This document shows positions 37,087-47,093 of a stretch of DNA of 64,000 nucleotides, in pieces. The stretch lies in the NCBI RefSeq assembly GCF_001509585.1, contig NZ_LNCI01000001.1:310001-374000 (forward strand), read 5' to 3'. The number at the start of each line of letters is the position of its first letter. Position 1 is the first letter of the stretch. A model generated the notes under the pieces. It was not told the DNA's origin. It saw only the letters and a list, made by a program, of their open reading frames with translations, and did not search any database. Position numbers and translations under genes: made by a program. The DNA is from Tropicimonas marinistellae (lineage in GTDB: Bacteria; Pseudomonadota; Alphaproteobacteria; Rhodobacterales; Rhodobacteraceae).

Positions 37087-38247
37087 ATGCGCGCACTTTC
37101 CTACAAACTTGGCCTACTTGCATCAGCCAGCCTGATCTCGACCCAGGCCGTCGCGGCCGACATGATCACCGAGATCGGTGAAGGCGAAGGCCAGGTGAAC
37201 ATCGTGGCCTGGCCCGGCTACATCGAGCGAGGCGAGACCGACGCCAACTTCGACTGGGTGACCAAGTTCGAAGAAGCCACTGGCTGTATGGTCAACGTCA
37301 AGACCGCGAACACCTCCGACGAGATGGTCGCGCTGATGAACGAGGGTGGATTCGACCTCGTGACCGCCTCCGGCGACGCCTCGCTGCGGATGATCGCCGG
37401 TAAGCGGGTTCAGCCGGTCAACATCGACTTGATCCCGAGTTGGGCGAACGTGGACGACCGCCTGAAGGAAGCGCCCTGGCATTTCGTGAATGACACGCAT
37501 TACGGCACGCCCTACATGTGGGGGCCGAACGTGCTGATGTATTCGACCGATGCCTTCCCCGAAGCACCGACGAGCTGGTCGGTTGTGTTCGAAGAAACCA
37601 CGCTGGCCGACGGCGAGAGCAACAAGGGGCGTGTGCAGGCTTATGACGGGCCGATCCACATTGCGGATGCCGCCAACTACCTGATGCACCACAATCCGGA
37701 CCTTGGCATCACCTCGCCCTACGAGCTGAACCAGGAACAGTATGACGCGGCTCTCGAACTGCTGCGCGGGCAGCGCGAACTGGTCTCGCGCTACTGGCAC
37801 GATGCCTTCATCCAGATTGACGACTTCAAGAACGAGGGCATGGTCGCCTCGGGCTCCTGGCCGTTCCAGGTCAACCTGCTGCAGGGCGGCGGCGCAAATG
37901 TCTCCTCGGTGATCCCGGTCGAAGGCGCTACCGGCTGGGCCGATACCACGATGATGCATGCCGAGGCCGAGAACCCGAACTGCTCCTACATGTGGATGGA
38001 GCACACGCTGGCCTCGAACCTGCAATCCGACCTCTCGGTCTGGTTCGGCGCCAACCCGGCGGTTCCAGCCGCCTGCACCGACGGGCGCGGTATGCAGACC
38101 GCCGAGGGCTGCACCAAGAATGGCATGGACGACTTCGAGAAGATCAAGTTCTGGCAGACGCCCGTGTCCAAGTGCGAAAGCCAGGGCGAGTGCGTGCCCT
38201 ACTACCGCTGGGTTTCCGATTACATCGGCGTGATCGGCGGTCGCTGA
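37087..38247 (+). CDS. Polyamine-type ABC transporter, solute-binding protein
   Basis: 386 residues, periplasmic. Signal peptide with cleavage after ...TQAVAA; the mature protein starts DMITEIGEGEGQ. PotD/YdcS-type fold: NIVAWPGYIERG, a hinge region and YMWGPNVLMYSTD. Start ATG 37087 has AGGAGA upstream; the longer frame would place the signal peptide internally. First gene of an operon with ATPase, two permeases and an aldehyde dehydrogenase, i.e. the composition of E. coli ydcSTUVW. The ligand may be putrescine or a related amine; not provable from sequence. Confidence 0.88.
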   Translation: MRALSYKLGLLASASLISTQAVAADMITEIGEGEGQVNIVAWPGYIERGETDANFDWVTKFEEATGCMVNVKTANTSDEMVALMNEGGFDLVTASGDASLRMIAGKRVQPVNIDLIPSWANVDDRLKEAPWHFVNDTHYGTPYMWGPNVLMYSTDAFPEAPTSWSVVFEETTLADGESNKGRVQAYDGPIHIADAANYLMHHNPDLGITSPYELNQEQYDAALELLRGQRELVSRYWHDAFIQIDDFKNEGMVASGSWPFQVNLLQGGGANVSSVIPVEGATGWADTTMMHAEAENPNCSYMWMEHTLASNLQSDLSVWFGANPAVPAACTDGRGMQTAEGCTKNGMDDFEKIKFWQTPVSKCESQGECVPYYRWVSDYIGVIGGR

Positions 38248-38273
38248 TCCCCACATCCTGACACCACTCACAT

Positions 38274-38295
38274 CCATCGCCCTACGGGGCGGTGG
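38274..38295 (+). terminator. Intra-operon hairpin after the solute-binding gene
   Basis: Stem CCATCGCCC (38274-38282) / GGGCGGTGG (38287-38295) with one G-U pair and a TACG loop, between the solute-binding protein and ATPase genes. Such hairpins commonly protect the first cistron's mRNA so that the binding protein is made in excess. Confidence 0.6.
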
Positions 38296-38314
38296 ATCCT
38301 CCCGAGAGACTCCC

Positions 38315-39316
38315 ATGAGAACATCAGCAGTCCGATTCGATGGCGTGTCCCGCCATTATGGTGAAGTGCGTGCGGTCGATGCGGTCGACCTCGACATTGC
38401 CGAAGGCGAGTTCTTTGCCATGCTCGGCCCCTCCGGTTCCGGCAAGACGACCTGCCTGCGCCTGATCGCCGGCTTCGAGCAGCCGACCGATGGCGACATC
38501 GTCATCTTCGGCGAAACGGCGCAGGGGGTGCCGCCCTACAAGCGCCACGTGAACACGGTCTTCCAGGATTACGCGCTGTTCCCGCATCTGAACGTGCTCG
38601 ACAACGTGGCTTACGGGCTGATGATCGCCGGCAAGCCGAAGCGCGAGCGCCATGCAGCGGCCGAGGCCGCACTGGAACTGGTGGCCCTGCCGGGCTACGG
38701 CGCGCGCAAACCGTCGGAGCTTTCCGGTGGTCAGCGGCAGCGGGTGGCCTTGGCGCGTGCGCTCATCAACGAGCCCCGCGTGCTGCTGCTGGACGAGCCG
38801 CTTGGCGCGCTCGACCTGAAACTGCGCGAGCAGATGCAGGACGAACTCAAGGACCTCCAGCGCAAGCTCGGCATCACCTTCATCTTTGTCACCCATGATC
38901 AGGGCGAGGCCCTGTCGATGGCCGACCGCGTGGCGGTCTTCAACGAGGGCAAGATCGTCCAGATCGGCAAACCCGAAGATATCTACTACCGACCCGAAGT
39001 GCCCTTCGTGGCCGATTTTGTCGGCTCCTCCAATGTTCTACCGCCCCGTGTGGTCGAGAAGATGGCCGGCCAATGGAGCCATGCCTCCGTCCGACCGGAG
39101 GCCGTCAAACTGGTCGATGCCGGCATTGGCGCCGACGGGTTGCACGCAACGGTTCACTCCACCGCCTTCATCGGTACCGCGACCCGCGTGTCGCTGGATC
39201 TCGACGGATTCTCGATGGTCGCGCTGCTGCCCAAGGGGGCCCGGATCCCCGATGCCGGGGAACAGGTCCATGTCACCTGGGGTTCCGAAGACCTGCACCT
39301 GATGGACGCCGCGTGA
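38315..39316 (+). CDS. Polyamine-type ABC transporter, ATP-binding protein
   Basis: 333 residues. Walker A GPSGSGKT at 38-45, signature LSGGQRQRVALARAL, Walker B LLLDEPLGALD, and a C-terminal TOBE-like domain typical of PotA/YdcT. Drives import. It ends TGA overlapping the next gene's ATG (39316). Confidence 0.94.
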   Translation: MRTSAVRFDGVSRHYGEVRAVDAVDLDIAEGEFFAMLGPSGSGKTTCLRLIAGFEQPTDGDIVIFGETAQGVPPYKRHVNTVFQDYALFPHLNVLDNVAYGLMIAGKPKRERHAAAEAALELVALPGYGARKPSELSGGQRQRVALARALINEPRVLLLDEPLGALDLKLREQMQDELKDLQRKLGITFIFVTHDQGEALSMADRVAVFNEGKIVQIGKPEDIYYRPEVPFVADFVGSSNVLPPRVVEKMAGQWSHASVRPEAVKLVDAGIGADGLHATVHSTAFIGTATRVSLDLDGFSMVALLPKGARIPDAGEQVHVTWGSEDLHLMDAA

Positions 39317-40257
39317 TGACCGATCACGTTCTGGAAACCGACCGCTCCGGCGGCCTGAGGGGCATATCGGACGCGCTCTGGCGCAATCCGCGCCTCGTGA
39401 TCCTGCTGCTGCTGACCCCACCGGCCTTGTGGCTCGGCATCGTCTATCTCGGCTCACTCTTTGCGCTGCTGGCGCAGAGTTTCTTTTCGATCGACGAGTT
39501 CTCGGGGCTGATCCAGTACGAGTTCACGCTCAAGACCTACAAGGAACTCTTCACACCGACCAATCTCGACATCATTATCCGTACGGTGGTGATGTCGGCC
39601 TGCGTGACCATTGCCGCGGCCATCGTGGCCTTTCCAATCGCCTACTACGCGGCGCGCTATGCCCGTGGGAAATGGAAGGCGCTCTTCTATCTCGGTGTCA
39701 TGCTGCCGCTCTGGTCGAGTTATCTCGTGAAGGTCTATTCCTGGAAGCTGATCCTGGCCAAGGAAGGTATCCTGAACTGGCTTTTCGAGACGCTGCATCT
39801 GAGCTGGCTGCTAAATGCCTATCTGTCGATCCCCGTCATCGGCGGGAATTCCCTGTCGGTCAGTTGGACCGGCACCTTCCTGGTGTTCCTCTATGTCTGG
39901 CTGCCCTTCATGATCCTGCCGATCCAGGCCTCGTTGGAGCGTGTGCCGCGCTCGATGACAGAAGCCTCCGGTGATCTCGGCGCCTCACCGCGCCAGACCT
40001 TTTGTCACGTGTTGTTCCCGCTGGCGCTTCCGGGGGTGATCGCTGGCTCGATCTTCACCTTCTCGCTGACACTCGGCGACTACATCATTCCGCAGATCGT
40101 GGGTTCCTCGCGCCGCTTCATCGGACAGGCAGTCTATGCCTACCAGGGCACCGCCGGAAATATCCCGCTGGCCGCCGCCTTTGCCGTGGTGCCCATCGTG
40201 ATTATGGCCTTCTACCTCTGGATCGCCAAAAGAATGGGGGCGTTCGATGCGCTCTGA
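39316..40257 (+). CDS. Polyamine-type ABC transporter, permease 1
   Basis: 313 residues, inner membrane. About six transmembrane segments starting with [25 protein letters not shown]; the EAA loop is [25 protein letters not shown], PotB/YdcU type. Start at 39316 (MTDHVLETD) overlaps the ATPase stop codon. Overlaps the next permease by 11 bp. Confidence 0.92.
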   Translation: MTDHVLETDRSGGLRGISDALWRNPRLVILLLLTPPALWLGIVYLGSLFALLAQSFFSIDEFSGLIQYEFTLKTYKELFTPTNLDIIIRTVVMSACVTIAAAIVAFPIAYYAARYARGKWKALFYLGVMLPLWSSYLVKVYSWKLILAKEGILNWLFETLHLSWLLNAYLSIPVIGGNSLSVSWTGTFLVFLYVWLPFMILPIQASLERVPRSMTEASGDLGASPRQTFCHVLFPLALPGVIAGSIFTFSLTLGDYIIPQIVGSSRRFIGQAVYAYQGTAGNIPLAAAFAVVPIVIMAFYLWIAKRMGAFDAL

Positions 40258-41053
40258 TCGTGCTCCCTTGGGCCTCAAGATCGCCGCGGGTCTGGGCCTT
40301 GCCTTTATGCACCTGCCGATCCTGCTGATCTTTGTCTATGCCTTCACCACCGAGGACAAGTCCTACCAGTGGCCGCCCCCCGGCTTCACCACCAAGTGGT
40401 TCGGCGTGACCTGGGCCCGCCCGGATGTCTGGGAGGCACTGTCGCTCTCGGTGCGGGTTGCCGCGATCTCCACAGCCATCGCTCTGGTGCTCGGCACGCT
40501 CTGCGCCGCCGCCGTGAGCCGGACCAAGTTCTTCGGCCGCGAGGTGGTATCGCTGATGGTCATCCTGCCGATCGCGCTGCCGGGGATCATCACCGGTATC
40601 TCGCTTCGCTCGGCCTTCAACCTCGCGGACATTCCGTTCAGCTTCTGGACCATCGTGCTGGGCCACGCGACCTTCTGCGTCGTCGTTGTCTACAACAATG
40701 CCGTGGCGCGGTTCCGCCGCACCTCCGGGTCGCTGGTGGAGGCATCGATGGATCTCGGCGCGGACGGGTTCCAGACCTTCCGCTATGTGATCCTGCCCAA
40801 CATCGCCACGGCGTTGCTGGCAGGCGGGATGCTCGCCTTCGCGCTCAGCTTCGACGAGGTGATCGTCACCACCTTCACCGCCGGTCAGCAGCAGACGTTG
40901 CCGATCTGGATGCTGGAGGAACTCGTTCGCCCGCGCGAACGCCCGGTCACAAATGTCGTCGCCATGGTCGTGGTGATCGTGACGTTCCTGCCGATCCTCG
41001 GCGCCTATTACCTCACCCGCGGCACCGATACCGTTGCCGGACAGGGCAAATAA
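40247..41053 (+). CDS. Polyamine-type ABC transporter, permease 2
   Basis: 268 residues, inner membrane, six predicted segments. EAA loop [22 protein letters not shown]; PotC/YdcV type. Begins within the last codons of permease 1, so the two permeases are made together and form the heterodimeric channel. The downstream dehydrogenase starts 17 bp on. Confidence 0.92.
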   Translation: MRSDRAPLGLKIAAGLGLAFMHLPILLIFVYAFTTEDKSYQWPPPGFTTKWFGVTWARPDVWEALSLSVRVAAISTAIALVLGTLCAAAVSRTKFFGREVVSLMVILPIALPGIITGISLRSAFNLADIPFSFWTIVLGHATFCVVVVYNNAVARFRRTSGSLVEASMDLGADGFQTFRYVILPNIATALLAGGMLAFALSFDEVIVTTFTAGQQQTLPIWMLEELVRPRERPVTNVVAMVVVIVTFLPILGAYYLTRGTDTVAGQGK

Positions 41054-41070
41054 GAACAGGGAGAAACCTC

Positions 41071-42495
41071 ATGGAAACCAACATGCTCATCGGCAGCTCC
41101 TTCGAGGCCGGAACCGAGATCGAGGAGTTGGTGCTCAACCCGCGCACGGGCGAGACAATCCTCCGGATGCCGGAGGCCAATGGCAACCAGATCGACCGCG
41201 CCGTTGCCGCTGCCCGCGCTGGCTTTGCCACCTGGTCCCGCACCACACCGGCCGAACGCTCCGAAAAGCTTCTGGCAATCGCTGACGCGGTGGACGCCAA
41301 TTCGGAAGAACTGGCACAGCTGGAAGCGCTCAACTGCGGCAAGCCGATCAACGAAGTCCGCAACGAAGAGGTCGGCGCCGTGGCGGACTGCTTCCGCTAT
41401 TTCGCCGGCGCAGTGCGCAACATGCACGGGCCGCTGGCGGGCGAATACATGGAGGGCCACACCTCGATGATTCGCCGCGATCCAATCGGCGTCGTCGCCT
41501 CCATCGCGCCGTGGAACTACCCGATGATGATGATGGCCTGGAAACTGGCCCCGGCGCTTGCGGGCGGCAACACGGTGGTTCTGAAGCCTTCCGAGCAGAC
41601 GCCGCTCACCGCCCTGAAACTGGCGCAAATCCTGTCCGGCATCCTGCCCGAAGGCGTGGTCAACGTCATCGTCGGTCAGGGCGCCAGCGTCGGCAATACT
41701 CTGATCAACCACCCGGGCGTCGACATGATCTCGATCACCGGCGACATCGCCACCGGCAAGAAGGTGCTGGTTGCTGCGGCCAATACGGTCAAGCGCACCC
41801 ATCTGGAACTGGGCGGTAAGGCCCCGGTGATCGTCTATGACGACGCCGATCTCGACCGCGTGGTCGAGGGGCTGAAGGCGTTCGGCTACTACAACGCGGG
41901 CCAGGACTGCACCGCTGCCTGCCGGATCTATGCGGGCCGGAAGATCTACGACAAGCTTGTCGGTGACCTTTCCGGCGCGGTCTCCTCCATCGTCTACGAC
42001 AATGCCGACGACACGCTGAACGAGATCCCGCCGCTGATCAGCCAACGCCAGCGCGACCGGGTGGCCAGCTTTGTTCAGCGCGCCGCCGATCAGAGCCACA
42101 TGGAAATCGCCACCGGCGGTGCGCTTCACGACGGCCCGGGCTTCTACTACCAGCCGACCGTGATCGCGGGCGCGCAACAAACCGACGAGATTGTCCAGCG
42201 CGAGGTGTTCGGCCCCGTGGTTTCGGTCACCCCCTTCGGTGATGATGACGACGTTATCGGCTGGGCTAACGACAGCCAGTACGGCCTCGCCTCCTCGGTC
42301 TGGACCACCGACATCGGCAAGGCGATGGATGCTTCCTCCCGCCTGAACTACGGTTGCACCTGGGTGAACACCCACTTCATGCTGGTCAACGAGATGCCGC
42401 ATGGCGGCCTCAAGCAGTCCGGCTACGGCAAGGACATGTCGATGTTCGCGCTCGAGGACTACACCGCCGTGCGCCACGTGATGATCGCGCATTGA
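41071..42495 (+). CDS. Aminobutyraldehyde-type aldehyde dehydrogenase
   Basis: 474 residues, the same length as E. coli YdcW (gamma-aminobutyraldehyde dehydrogenase). NAD-dependent ALDH motifs: [16 protein letters not shown], the LELGGKAP glutamate and catalytic Cys280 in [10 protein letters not shown]. It oxidises an aminoaldehyde to the amino acid, probably 4-aminobutanal to GABA. AGGGAGA precedes the ATG at 41071. Last gene of the operon and followed by a strong terminator, which closes the unit. Confidence 0.9.
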   Translation: METNMLIGSSFEAGTEIEELVLNPRTGETILRMPEANGNQIDRAVAAARAGFATWSRTTPAERSEKLLAIADAVDANSEELAQLEALNCGKPINEVRNEEVGAVADCFRYFAGAVRNMHGPLAGEYMEGHTSMIRRDPIGVVASIAPWNYPMMMMAWKLAPALAGGNTVVLKPSEQTPLTALKLAQILSGILPEGVVNVIVGQGASVGNTLINHPGVDMISITGDIATGKKVLVAAANTVKRTHLELGGKAPVIVYDDADLDRVVEGLKAFGYYNAGQDCTAACRIYAGRKIYDKLVGDLSGAVSSIVYDNADDTLNEIPPLISQRQRDRVASFVQRAADQSHMEIATGGALHDGPGFYYQPTVIAGAQQTDEIVQREVFGPVVSVTPFGDDDDVIGWANDSQYGLASSVWTTDIGKAMDASSRLNYGCTWVNTHFMLVNEMPHGGLKQSGYGKDMSMFALEDYTAVRHVMIAH

Positions 42496-42525
42496 CCTGA
42501 TCGTTCCAGATTTCCAAACCGATTG

Positions 42526-42556
42526 ACGACCCGGGATAACCCCGGGTCGTTTCGTT
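42526..42556 (+). terminator. Rho-independent terminator after the ABC/dehydrogenase operon
   Basis: 10-bp perfect stem ACGACCCGGG (42526-42535) / CCCGGGTCGT (42541-42550), loop ATAAC, followed by TTCGTT. Confidence 0.8.
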
Positions 42557-42731
42557 GAAACTTTGGACGATCCTGAAACAACTTGGCGATTGTGAAGGTC
42601 GATCTTTCACTATGTCTCTAATGTCAGGTCCAAAAAAGCCGCAGCGCAGCGCGCGGTTGTTGCTCTTAACGCCGGTTTGGGCCGTTCGCGACTAACCCTA
42701 GTATGTTGCACCTTCAAAATGGGCAAGGTGA

Positions 42732-43508
42732 GTAAAGGTCGGGAATGCGCATGTGTCGGCGACCAAATTGACAAAGGTCCAGAAAGATCTCGTTGAGGCC
42801 CTCGGACGCCATGTGGGCGACGACCGCATCCTGCATGTGCCACTGACAGCCCAGCTGAACGACGGTGTTCGCAGGGAACGCACGCAGCGCAGCCGGTCCT
42901 TCCACTTTGCGTCACTCGGTGTTGCGGTTGCCGAGATGTTCGGGCTGAAAGCGGTGGAGTTCTTCGAGAACGGGGTGGTCAGTCTGAACCTGCCACCGGT
43001 GGCGCAGGTCGTTGGCGCCCGGGCGACCCGTTCGGCCCATCCAAAGGCTCTGAACGGGCTGGGACGGCTATTCACGCCGTTATTGGGATATCGTCGCAAG
43101 GTCCGCAACCCGTTCCTGTTGCGAACCAAGGGCGATGTCCTGGAGACAATGCGGCCTCTGGGGATGGCCGACGAGATCGAGCGAACACGCAGCGGTGCCG
43201 ATGTCCACCACCTTTCCGACATGTACCACCATTGTGGACGCTGCTCCCAGTGCATCGACAGGCGCTTCGCGGTTCTGGCTCAGGGCCACGCAACGCACGA
43301 TCCGGCCGGGACTTATGCGGTGGACCTGTTCGACGGCGCCCGTCCACGTGTGCAGGATCGGGAGAGGGTCCTGTCCTACGTCCGCAATGCGCGCTTTTTC
43401 AATATCTCCGATGCCGCACAACTGCTGCGCGGGTTTCCCGAGATTGCGCGGGTGATCGACGATGCCGGCTGCTGCAAGGAGGAGGACAGCGCGCGGCGTG
43501 CGGTTTAG
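42732..43508 (+). pseudogene. C-terminal fragment of a QatC-like (QueC-like) protein
   Basis: Open from just after a TGA at 42729 to the stop at 43508. From AHVSATKLTKVQKDLVEAL onward it follows QueC-like QatC proteins: TQRSRSFHFASLGVAVAEMFG, FFENGVVSLNLPPV, GARATRSAHP, NPFLLRTKGDV, and the zinc motif HHCGRCSQCIDRRF, then YVRNARFF. The N-terminal ATPase part is missing; its start is found at 26201-26443 on the same strand, and the last ~50 residues expected in relatives may also be missing. A start at GTG 42753 is possible but no good ribosome site is seen. Function in the ATP-pyrophosphatase sense is not expected without the SGGxDS segment. Confidence 0.65.
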
Positions 43509-43569
43509 ACGGCACGGCGACGTTTGAGGGAGGCCCAGCCGCAATCTGCCAGGGGCTCCCGTGCAGGAC

Positions 43570-45111
43570 CTACACCGTCAGGTCTCCCACGCCGGCAAAG
43601 CGGATGCCGCTCAGCGCTGCCATGTCCCTTTTCCAAGTGGTTATGTCCGCGGCGTTGAACTCGTTGAGGCTGGCATGTCCGCAGGCCCGGGCGAGGACCT
43701 GCATAAGCTCGACACTGGCGCCGAAGTAGCGTGCCAGCCGCTGCGCGCCGATCTCTACGTCGAGCCGCGCCCTGAGTTCCGGTTTCTGGGTGGCCACGCC
43801 GACGGGGCAATTGTTGGTGTTGCACATGCGCGCAGCGATGCAGCCGACGGCTTGCATGGCCGAGTTGGACACCGCAACTGCATCGGCGCCCAGCGCGAGG
43901 GCCTTCACGAAATCCTCCGCCACGCGCAGACCTCCGGTTATGACCAGCGTGACCTCGCGCCCCGTCCTCGCATCGAGGTGTCGGCGCGCTCGGGCAAGGG
44001 CGGGAATCGTCGGCACGGAGATATGGTCGCGGAAGATCAGAGGCGCCGCACCGGTGCCACCGCCGCGCCCGTCGAGAATGATGTAGTCGGCGCCGGCTTC
44101 CAGTGCGAAGTCGATATCGTCCTCGATATGGTTGGCCGAGAGCTTGAAGCCGATGGGAATGCCGCCGGAGCGTTCCCGCACCTCGTCAGCCAGCTTGGCG
44201 AAATCCTGCGGCGTCTCAAGGTCCGGGAAGGTACTGGGCGAGATGGCGCTCTGGCCAGGCTCCAGCCCGCGGACCTCGGCGATCTTGCCCTGCACCTTGT
44301 CGCCGGGCAGGTGCCCTCCCGTGCCGGTCTTCGCTCCCTGTCCGCCCTTGAAATGGAACGCTTGCACGTCCTCCACCAGTTCCGGGCGCCAGCCAAAGCG
44401 TGCCGAAGCCAGTTCGTAGAAATACCGGCTGTTCTCGGCCTTCTCCTCAGGCAGCATGCCGCCTTCGCCCGAGCAGATTCCGGTGCCGGCCCGCTCCGCC
44501 CCGCGGGCGAGCGCGGTCTTGGCTTCCTCGGACAGCGCCCCGAAGCTCATGTCGGAGACGAAGAGCGGAATGTCGAGCTGCAGCGGCTTGGCCGCGCGCG
44601 GGCCGATGACCACGCCGGTGGCCACGGGATGATTGTCCAGAAGTGGCTTGCGGGCCATTTGGGCCGGGAGGATCTGGATGTCGTCCCAATGCGGCAGGTC
44701 CTTTCGGGGCACACCCATCGCGCCCATCTCGCCGTGATGCCCGAGCTTCGAGAGCCCGTCCCGCGCCATTTCGTGGATGCGCGCCACCGTGGGTTCCTCG
44801 GGCGTTGGCTCGGCCTCCGGCGCCCCCGATGCCTTCGGTTTCGGCGAAGGGTCGCCAACCTTCAGGTCCCCAAGGCGTGCGTGGGTGCCGTCGCAAAAGG
44901 GCGCATTGGCGCTGGCCTTGCAGCGGCAGAGGGCGGCGCGACCGGTTTCCTCGGCGGTGAAGCTGACCGGCGTGATCCCGGTGCCGCGGTGCGAGCCGTC
45001 GCAAAAAGGCTGATTGGCCGACCGCCCGCAGCGGCACCACGTGTAGCGCTTGCCTTCTTCCAGATCGACCATTCCGGGTGTCTTGGCGGCGATGATGGGG
45101 GCATGTGTCAT
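43570..45111 (-). CDS. FMN-binding glutamate-synthase-like protein with two CDGSH domains
   Basis: 513 residues. Two N-terminal CDGSH iron-sulfur domains: Cys26, Cys28, Cys37, His41 and Cys62, Cys64, Cys73, His77 (CxC...CDGxH). After a Pro/Glu-rich linker (about 93-115) comes a GltS-like (beta/alpha)8 domain with SDMSFGALSEEAK, GKGGQGAKTGTGGHLPG-type loop, ILDGRGGGTGAAP and the [3Fe-4S] cysteine motif C-x5-C-x4-C in AARMCNTNNCPVG. So it may move electrons from CDGSH clusters to FMN/3Fe-4S. No glutaminase domain. Start ATG 45111 with AAGGA ~9 bp upstream. Confidence 0.85.
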   Translation of the reverse strand: MTHAPIIAAKTPGMVDLEEGKRYTWCRCGRSANQPFCDGSHRGTGITPVSFTAEETGRAALCRCKASANAPFCDGTHARLGDLKVGDPSPKPKASGAPEAEPTPEEPTVARIHEMARDGLSKLGHHGEMGAMGVPRKDLPHWDDIQILPAQMARKPLLDNHPVATGVVIGPRAAKPLQLDIPLFVSDMSFGALSEEAKTALARGAERAGTGICSGEGGMLPEEKAENSRYFYELASARFGWRPELVEDVQAFHFKGGQGAKTGTGGHLPGDKVQGKIAEVRGLEPGQSAISPSTFPDLETPQDFAKLADEVRERSGGIPIGFKLSANHIEDDIDFALEAGADYIILDGRGGGTGAAPLIFRDHISVPTIPALARARRHLDARTGREVTLVITGGLRVAEDFVKALALGADAVAVSNSAMQAVGCIAARMCNTNNCPVGVATQKPELRARLDVEIGAQRLARYFGASVELMQVLARACGHASLNEFNAADITTWKRDMAALSGIRFAGVGDLTV

Positions 45112-45225
45112 GTTGGGTTCGGTCCTTCTTTGGGCAGGTCGCAAGCAAATCACACGCGAGAATCGGGACAGGTTCTCATGCGGACGGGCCGCCATGCAAT
45201 GAGTCGGCTGGGTTAGGTGGGGGGC

Positions 45226-46167
45226 TCACAAGGCATCGCCATCCCGCCGCCGCAGCCATTCCTTCGACCCTGCGAAATGCTGGTGGGCGAGGTCTTGGTA
45301 GGGCCATTGCGCCAACTCGCTGGCGCCCTTGTAGAGGCTGTCTAGGAACGAAAGGATCGCACCGGAGGGAGAACTCGCCATGCGGGCGTCCGCGTATTTG
45401 AGGATCGCCAGCGCACCGCCGTTTTTCTCCGCCCAGAAGGCTTCCGAAGGTTTCAGCGGTGCTGTGCTCAAACCCTTGGGCTCAGGATAGGCATAGCCGT
45501 AGAAGGCAGCTTCCGGGAAGCTGTCGTCCCCGGGCCAGAAGCCAATCGAGATGACCTCGTGCGAATAGGCTTCCCTGTCCGATTGCGTGCCCCCATCCAA
45601 CGGATGCGCGCGCCCAGAGAAGCGGGTCACGACCAGGTCGAAGGAGTGCCAGTAGAGCTGAACCGGTGTCTGCTTTCCGGAAAAGTCCGAGCGATAGGCC
45701 TCGAAGATGCTGGCAATCGAGCAGAGCGCACGCCAGAAGTCCGAAACCCTGGCCTCGTCATAGACCCGTGGCGCGGAATCTTCGGGGAAAGGCACCTTGG
45801 ACTTGTTGTCGTAGGGCGTGGCGACGATCCTGACGGAGATCCCGAGCGCGTCGAGGCGGGAGAAGAGCGCCTCGTAAAACCCGGCCACTGTCAGCCCGGG
45901 AACCGAGAACGCCTCCTGCCGGCCATCATTCAAGGCAATGACAACCTTGTGCTCCAGCATGTCGTAGAGGATCTCGAAGCCGCTTCCCCCGTGGGGAATG
46001 CGCCCGGTCGTCAGGCCGCGCACATGGGGGTAGAGCGTGACATGCCACCAGTGGTTGAGCTTGGGGTGCGTCTTCAGCCGGACCTTGCCGATCATCTGCA
46101 GGAAAAGGTGTAAGGTGTCTTTCGTCTCGACCCAATCGGAATAGGGCAGCGGCGGCAGGGTGATCAT
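45226..46167 (-). CDS. DUF5996 family protein
   Basis: 313 residues, cytoplasmic, no signal or membrane part. Begins LPPLPYSDWVETKDTLHLFLQMIGKVRL, then HPKLNHWWHVTLY, VQLYWHSFDLVVTRFSGR and FYGYAYPEP, the conserved landmarks of the DUF5996 family as far as I recognise it. Function unknown. The ATG at 46167 is chosen because AAGGAGG lies 6 bp upstream; the ATG at 46182 would overlap that site. Confidence 0.75.
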   Translation of the reverse strand: MITLPPLPYSDWVETKDTLHLFLQMIGKVRLKTHPKLNHWWHVTLYPHVRGLTTGRIPHGGSGFEILYDMLEHKVVIALNDGRQEAFSVPGLTVAGFYEALFSRLDALGISVRIVATPYDNKSKVPFPEDSAPRVYDEARVSDFWRALCSIASIFEAYRSDFSGKQTPVQLYWHSFDLVVTRFSGRAHPLDGGTQSDREAYSHEVISIGFWPGDDSFPEAAFYGYAYPEPKGLSTAPLKPSEAFWAEKNGGALAILKYADARMASSPSGAILSFLDSLYKGASELAQWPYQDLAHQHFAGSKEWLRRRDGDAL

Positions 46168-46178
46168 CTCTTCCTCCT

Positions 46179-46481
46179 TCAACTCAGGCCGAACAGCATC
46201 AGCTCGGCGTTACTTCTCGCAGGTATCCCGCAATCGGATGTTGCCCCTAAGTGTAGTCCGTCTCCCGCGGAAAGCCCGTTTCCGGCGACCTCCACCACTC
46301 CACCGATCACCTGCAGGAAGCCAGCGCGGCCGGGGGCAAGTACTTTGCGGACCGTGGCGCCGTCATTGAGGCGGGCCATGTAGATCCGGGTGTCCGGCCG
46401 GAACGTTGCCCGCGCATCTTTCGGGACCGGCCCGGCGACGGGGACGAAAATGTTGCGCTCGGTGTCGAGGTCGACATCCAT
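46179..46481 (-). pseudogene. C-terminal fragment of a pirin-family protein
   Basis: 100 residues. DTRIYMARLNDG followed by GFLQVIGGVVEVAGNGLSAGDGLHL and NAELMLFGLS match the C-terminal half of YhhW-type pirins (cupins). The N-terminal cupin with the metal ligands is missing. Gene remnant rather than a working enzyme; whether it is still translated cannot be told. Confidence 0.6.
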
Positions 46482-46635
46482 CTGGGTGTGAATCGGCGCG
46501 AGTGCGCCGGAACGCTATTGTTCGTACACGACTAGATGGAGAGACTGGCCTGCTTTTCCGGGCTCCATGTGCTCCGTTTCCCCGTACGACGTGCATCTGT
46601 GCGAAGCCGAACGACGTCCGATCTTACCAGAAATA

Positions 46636-46648
46636 CAACCTTAGGTTG
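46636..46648. promoter_or_regulatory. Small palindrome upstream of the Flp pilin gene
   Basis: CAACC-TTA-GGTTG, 122 bp upstream of the pilin start in the presumed tad promoter region. Too short to be firm. Confidence 0.35.
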
Positions 46649-46770
46649 AATAACTCATCGTTTCGGATGACGCGCCGCTCGCTCGCACCTGTGATCATCG
46701 GGGAAGCTGGCCGGAGGATTCGGCGGCTGAATTTGGTGCCGGATACCGGCGCATGACCTGGAGGGAAGAC

Positions 46771-46977
46771 ATGCAAAACTATCTGCTTAAGACGATAAAG
46801 CGCTTCAAGAAGGACGAAAAGGGCGTGACGCTCGTGGAATACGGCATCGGCATCTCGCTAGCCATCGCACTCGGCGCGGGGGCGCTGACCCTGCTCGCCG
46901 GCGATATCAGCAGCACCATGGGCGTTGCTGCCGGCAAGATGTACACGACGGACCCGGGTGACTCCACGTCGTACTGA
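46771..46977 (+). CDS. Flp/Fap-type pilin
   Basis: 68 residues. Short basic leader ending KKDEKGVTLVEYGIGISLAIALG: a type IVb prepilin with cleavage at the G/V bond before TLVEYG and the conserved Glu at +4/+5 plus Tyr. Major subunit of the Tad pilus, processed by the CpaA-type peptidase at the end of this locus. Start at ATG 46771 with GGAGGGA upstream; the ATG at 46753 is less likely. Confidence 0.9.
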   Translation: MQNYLLKTIKRFKKDEKGVTLVEYGIGISLAIALGAGALTLLAGDISSTMGVAAGKMYTTDPGDSTSY

Positions 46978-47093
46978 TCGACATCGCGACCTGCTGCGAT
47001 CGTTCCGACGGTCGCAGCAGGACTCGGGATGTCATACCCATGTGCGCTCCGCATGACCGGGGCCGCCATCCACTTTCCCGAAAGGACCCATCG

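Noticed and set aside
43561-45216. 551-codon + strand frame opposite the CDGSH/glutamate-synthase gene
   Set aside because: Opposite-strand shadow; the minus-strand gene has clear motifs.
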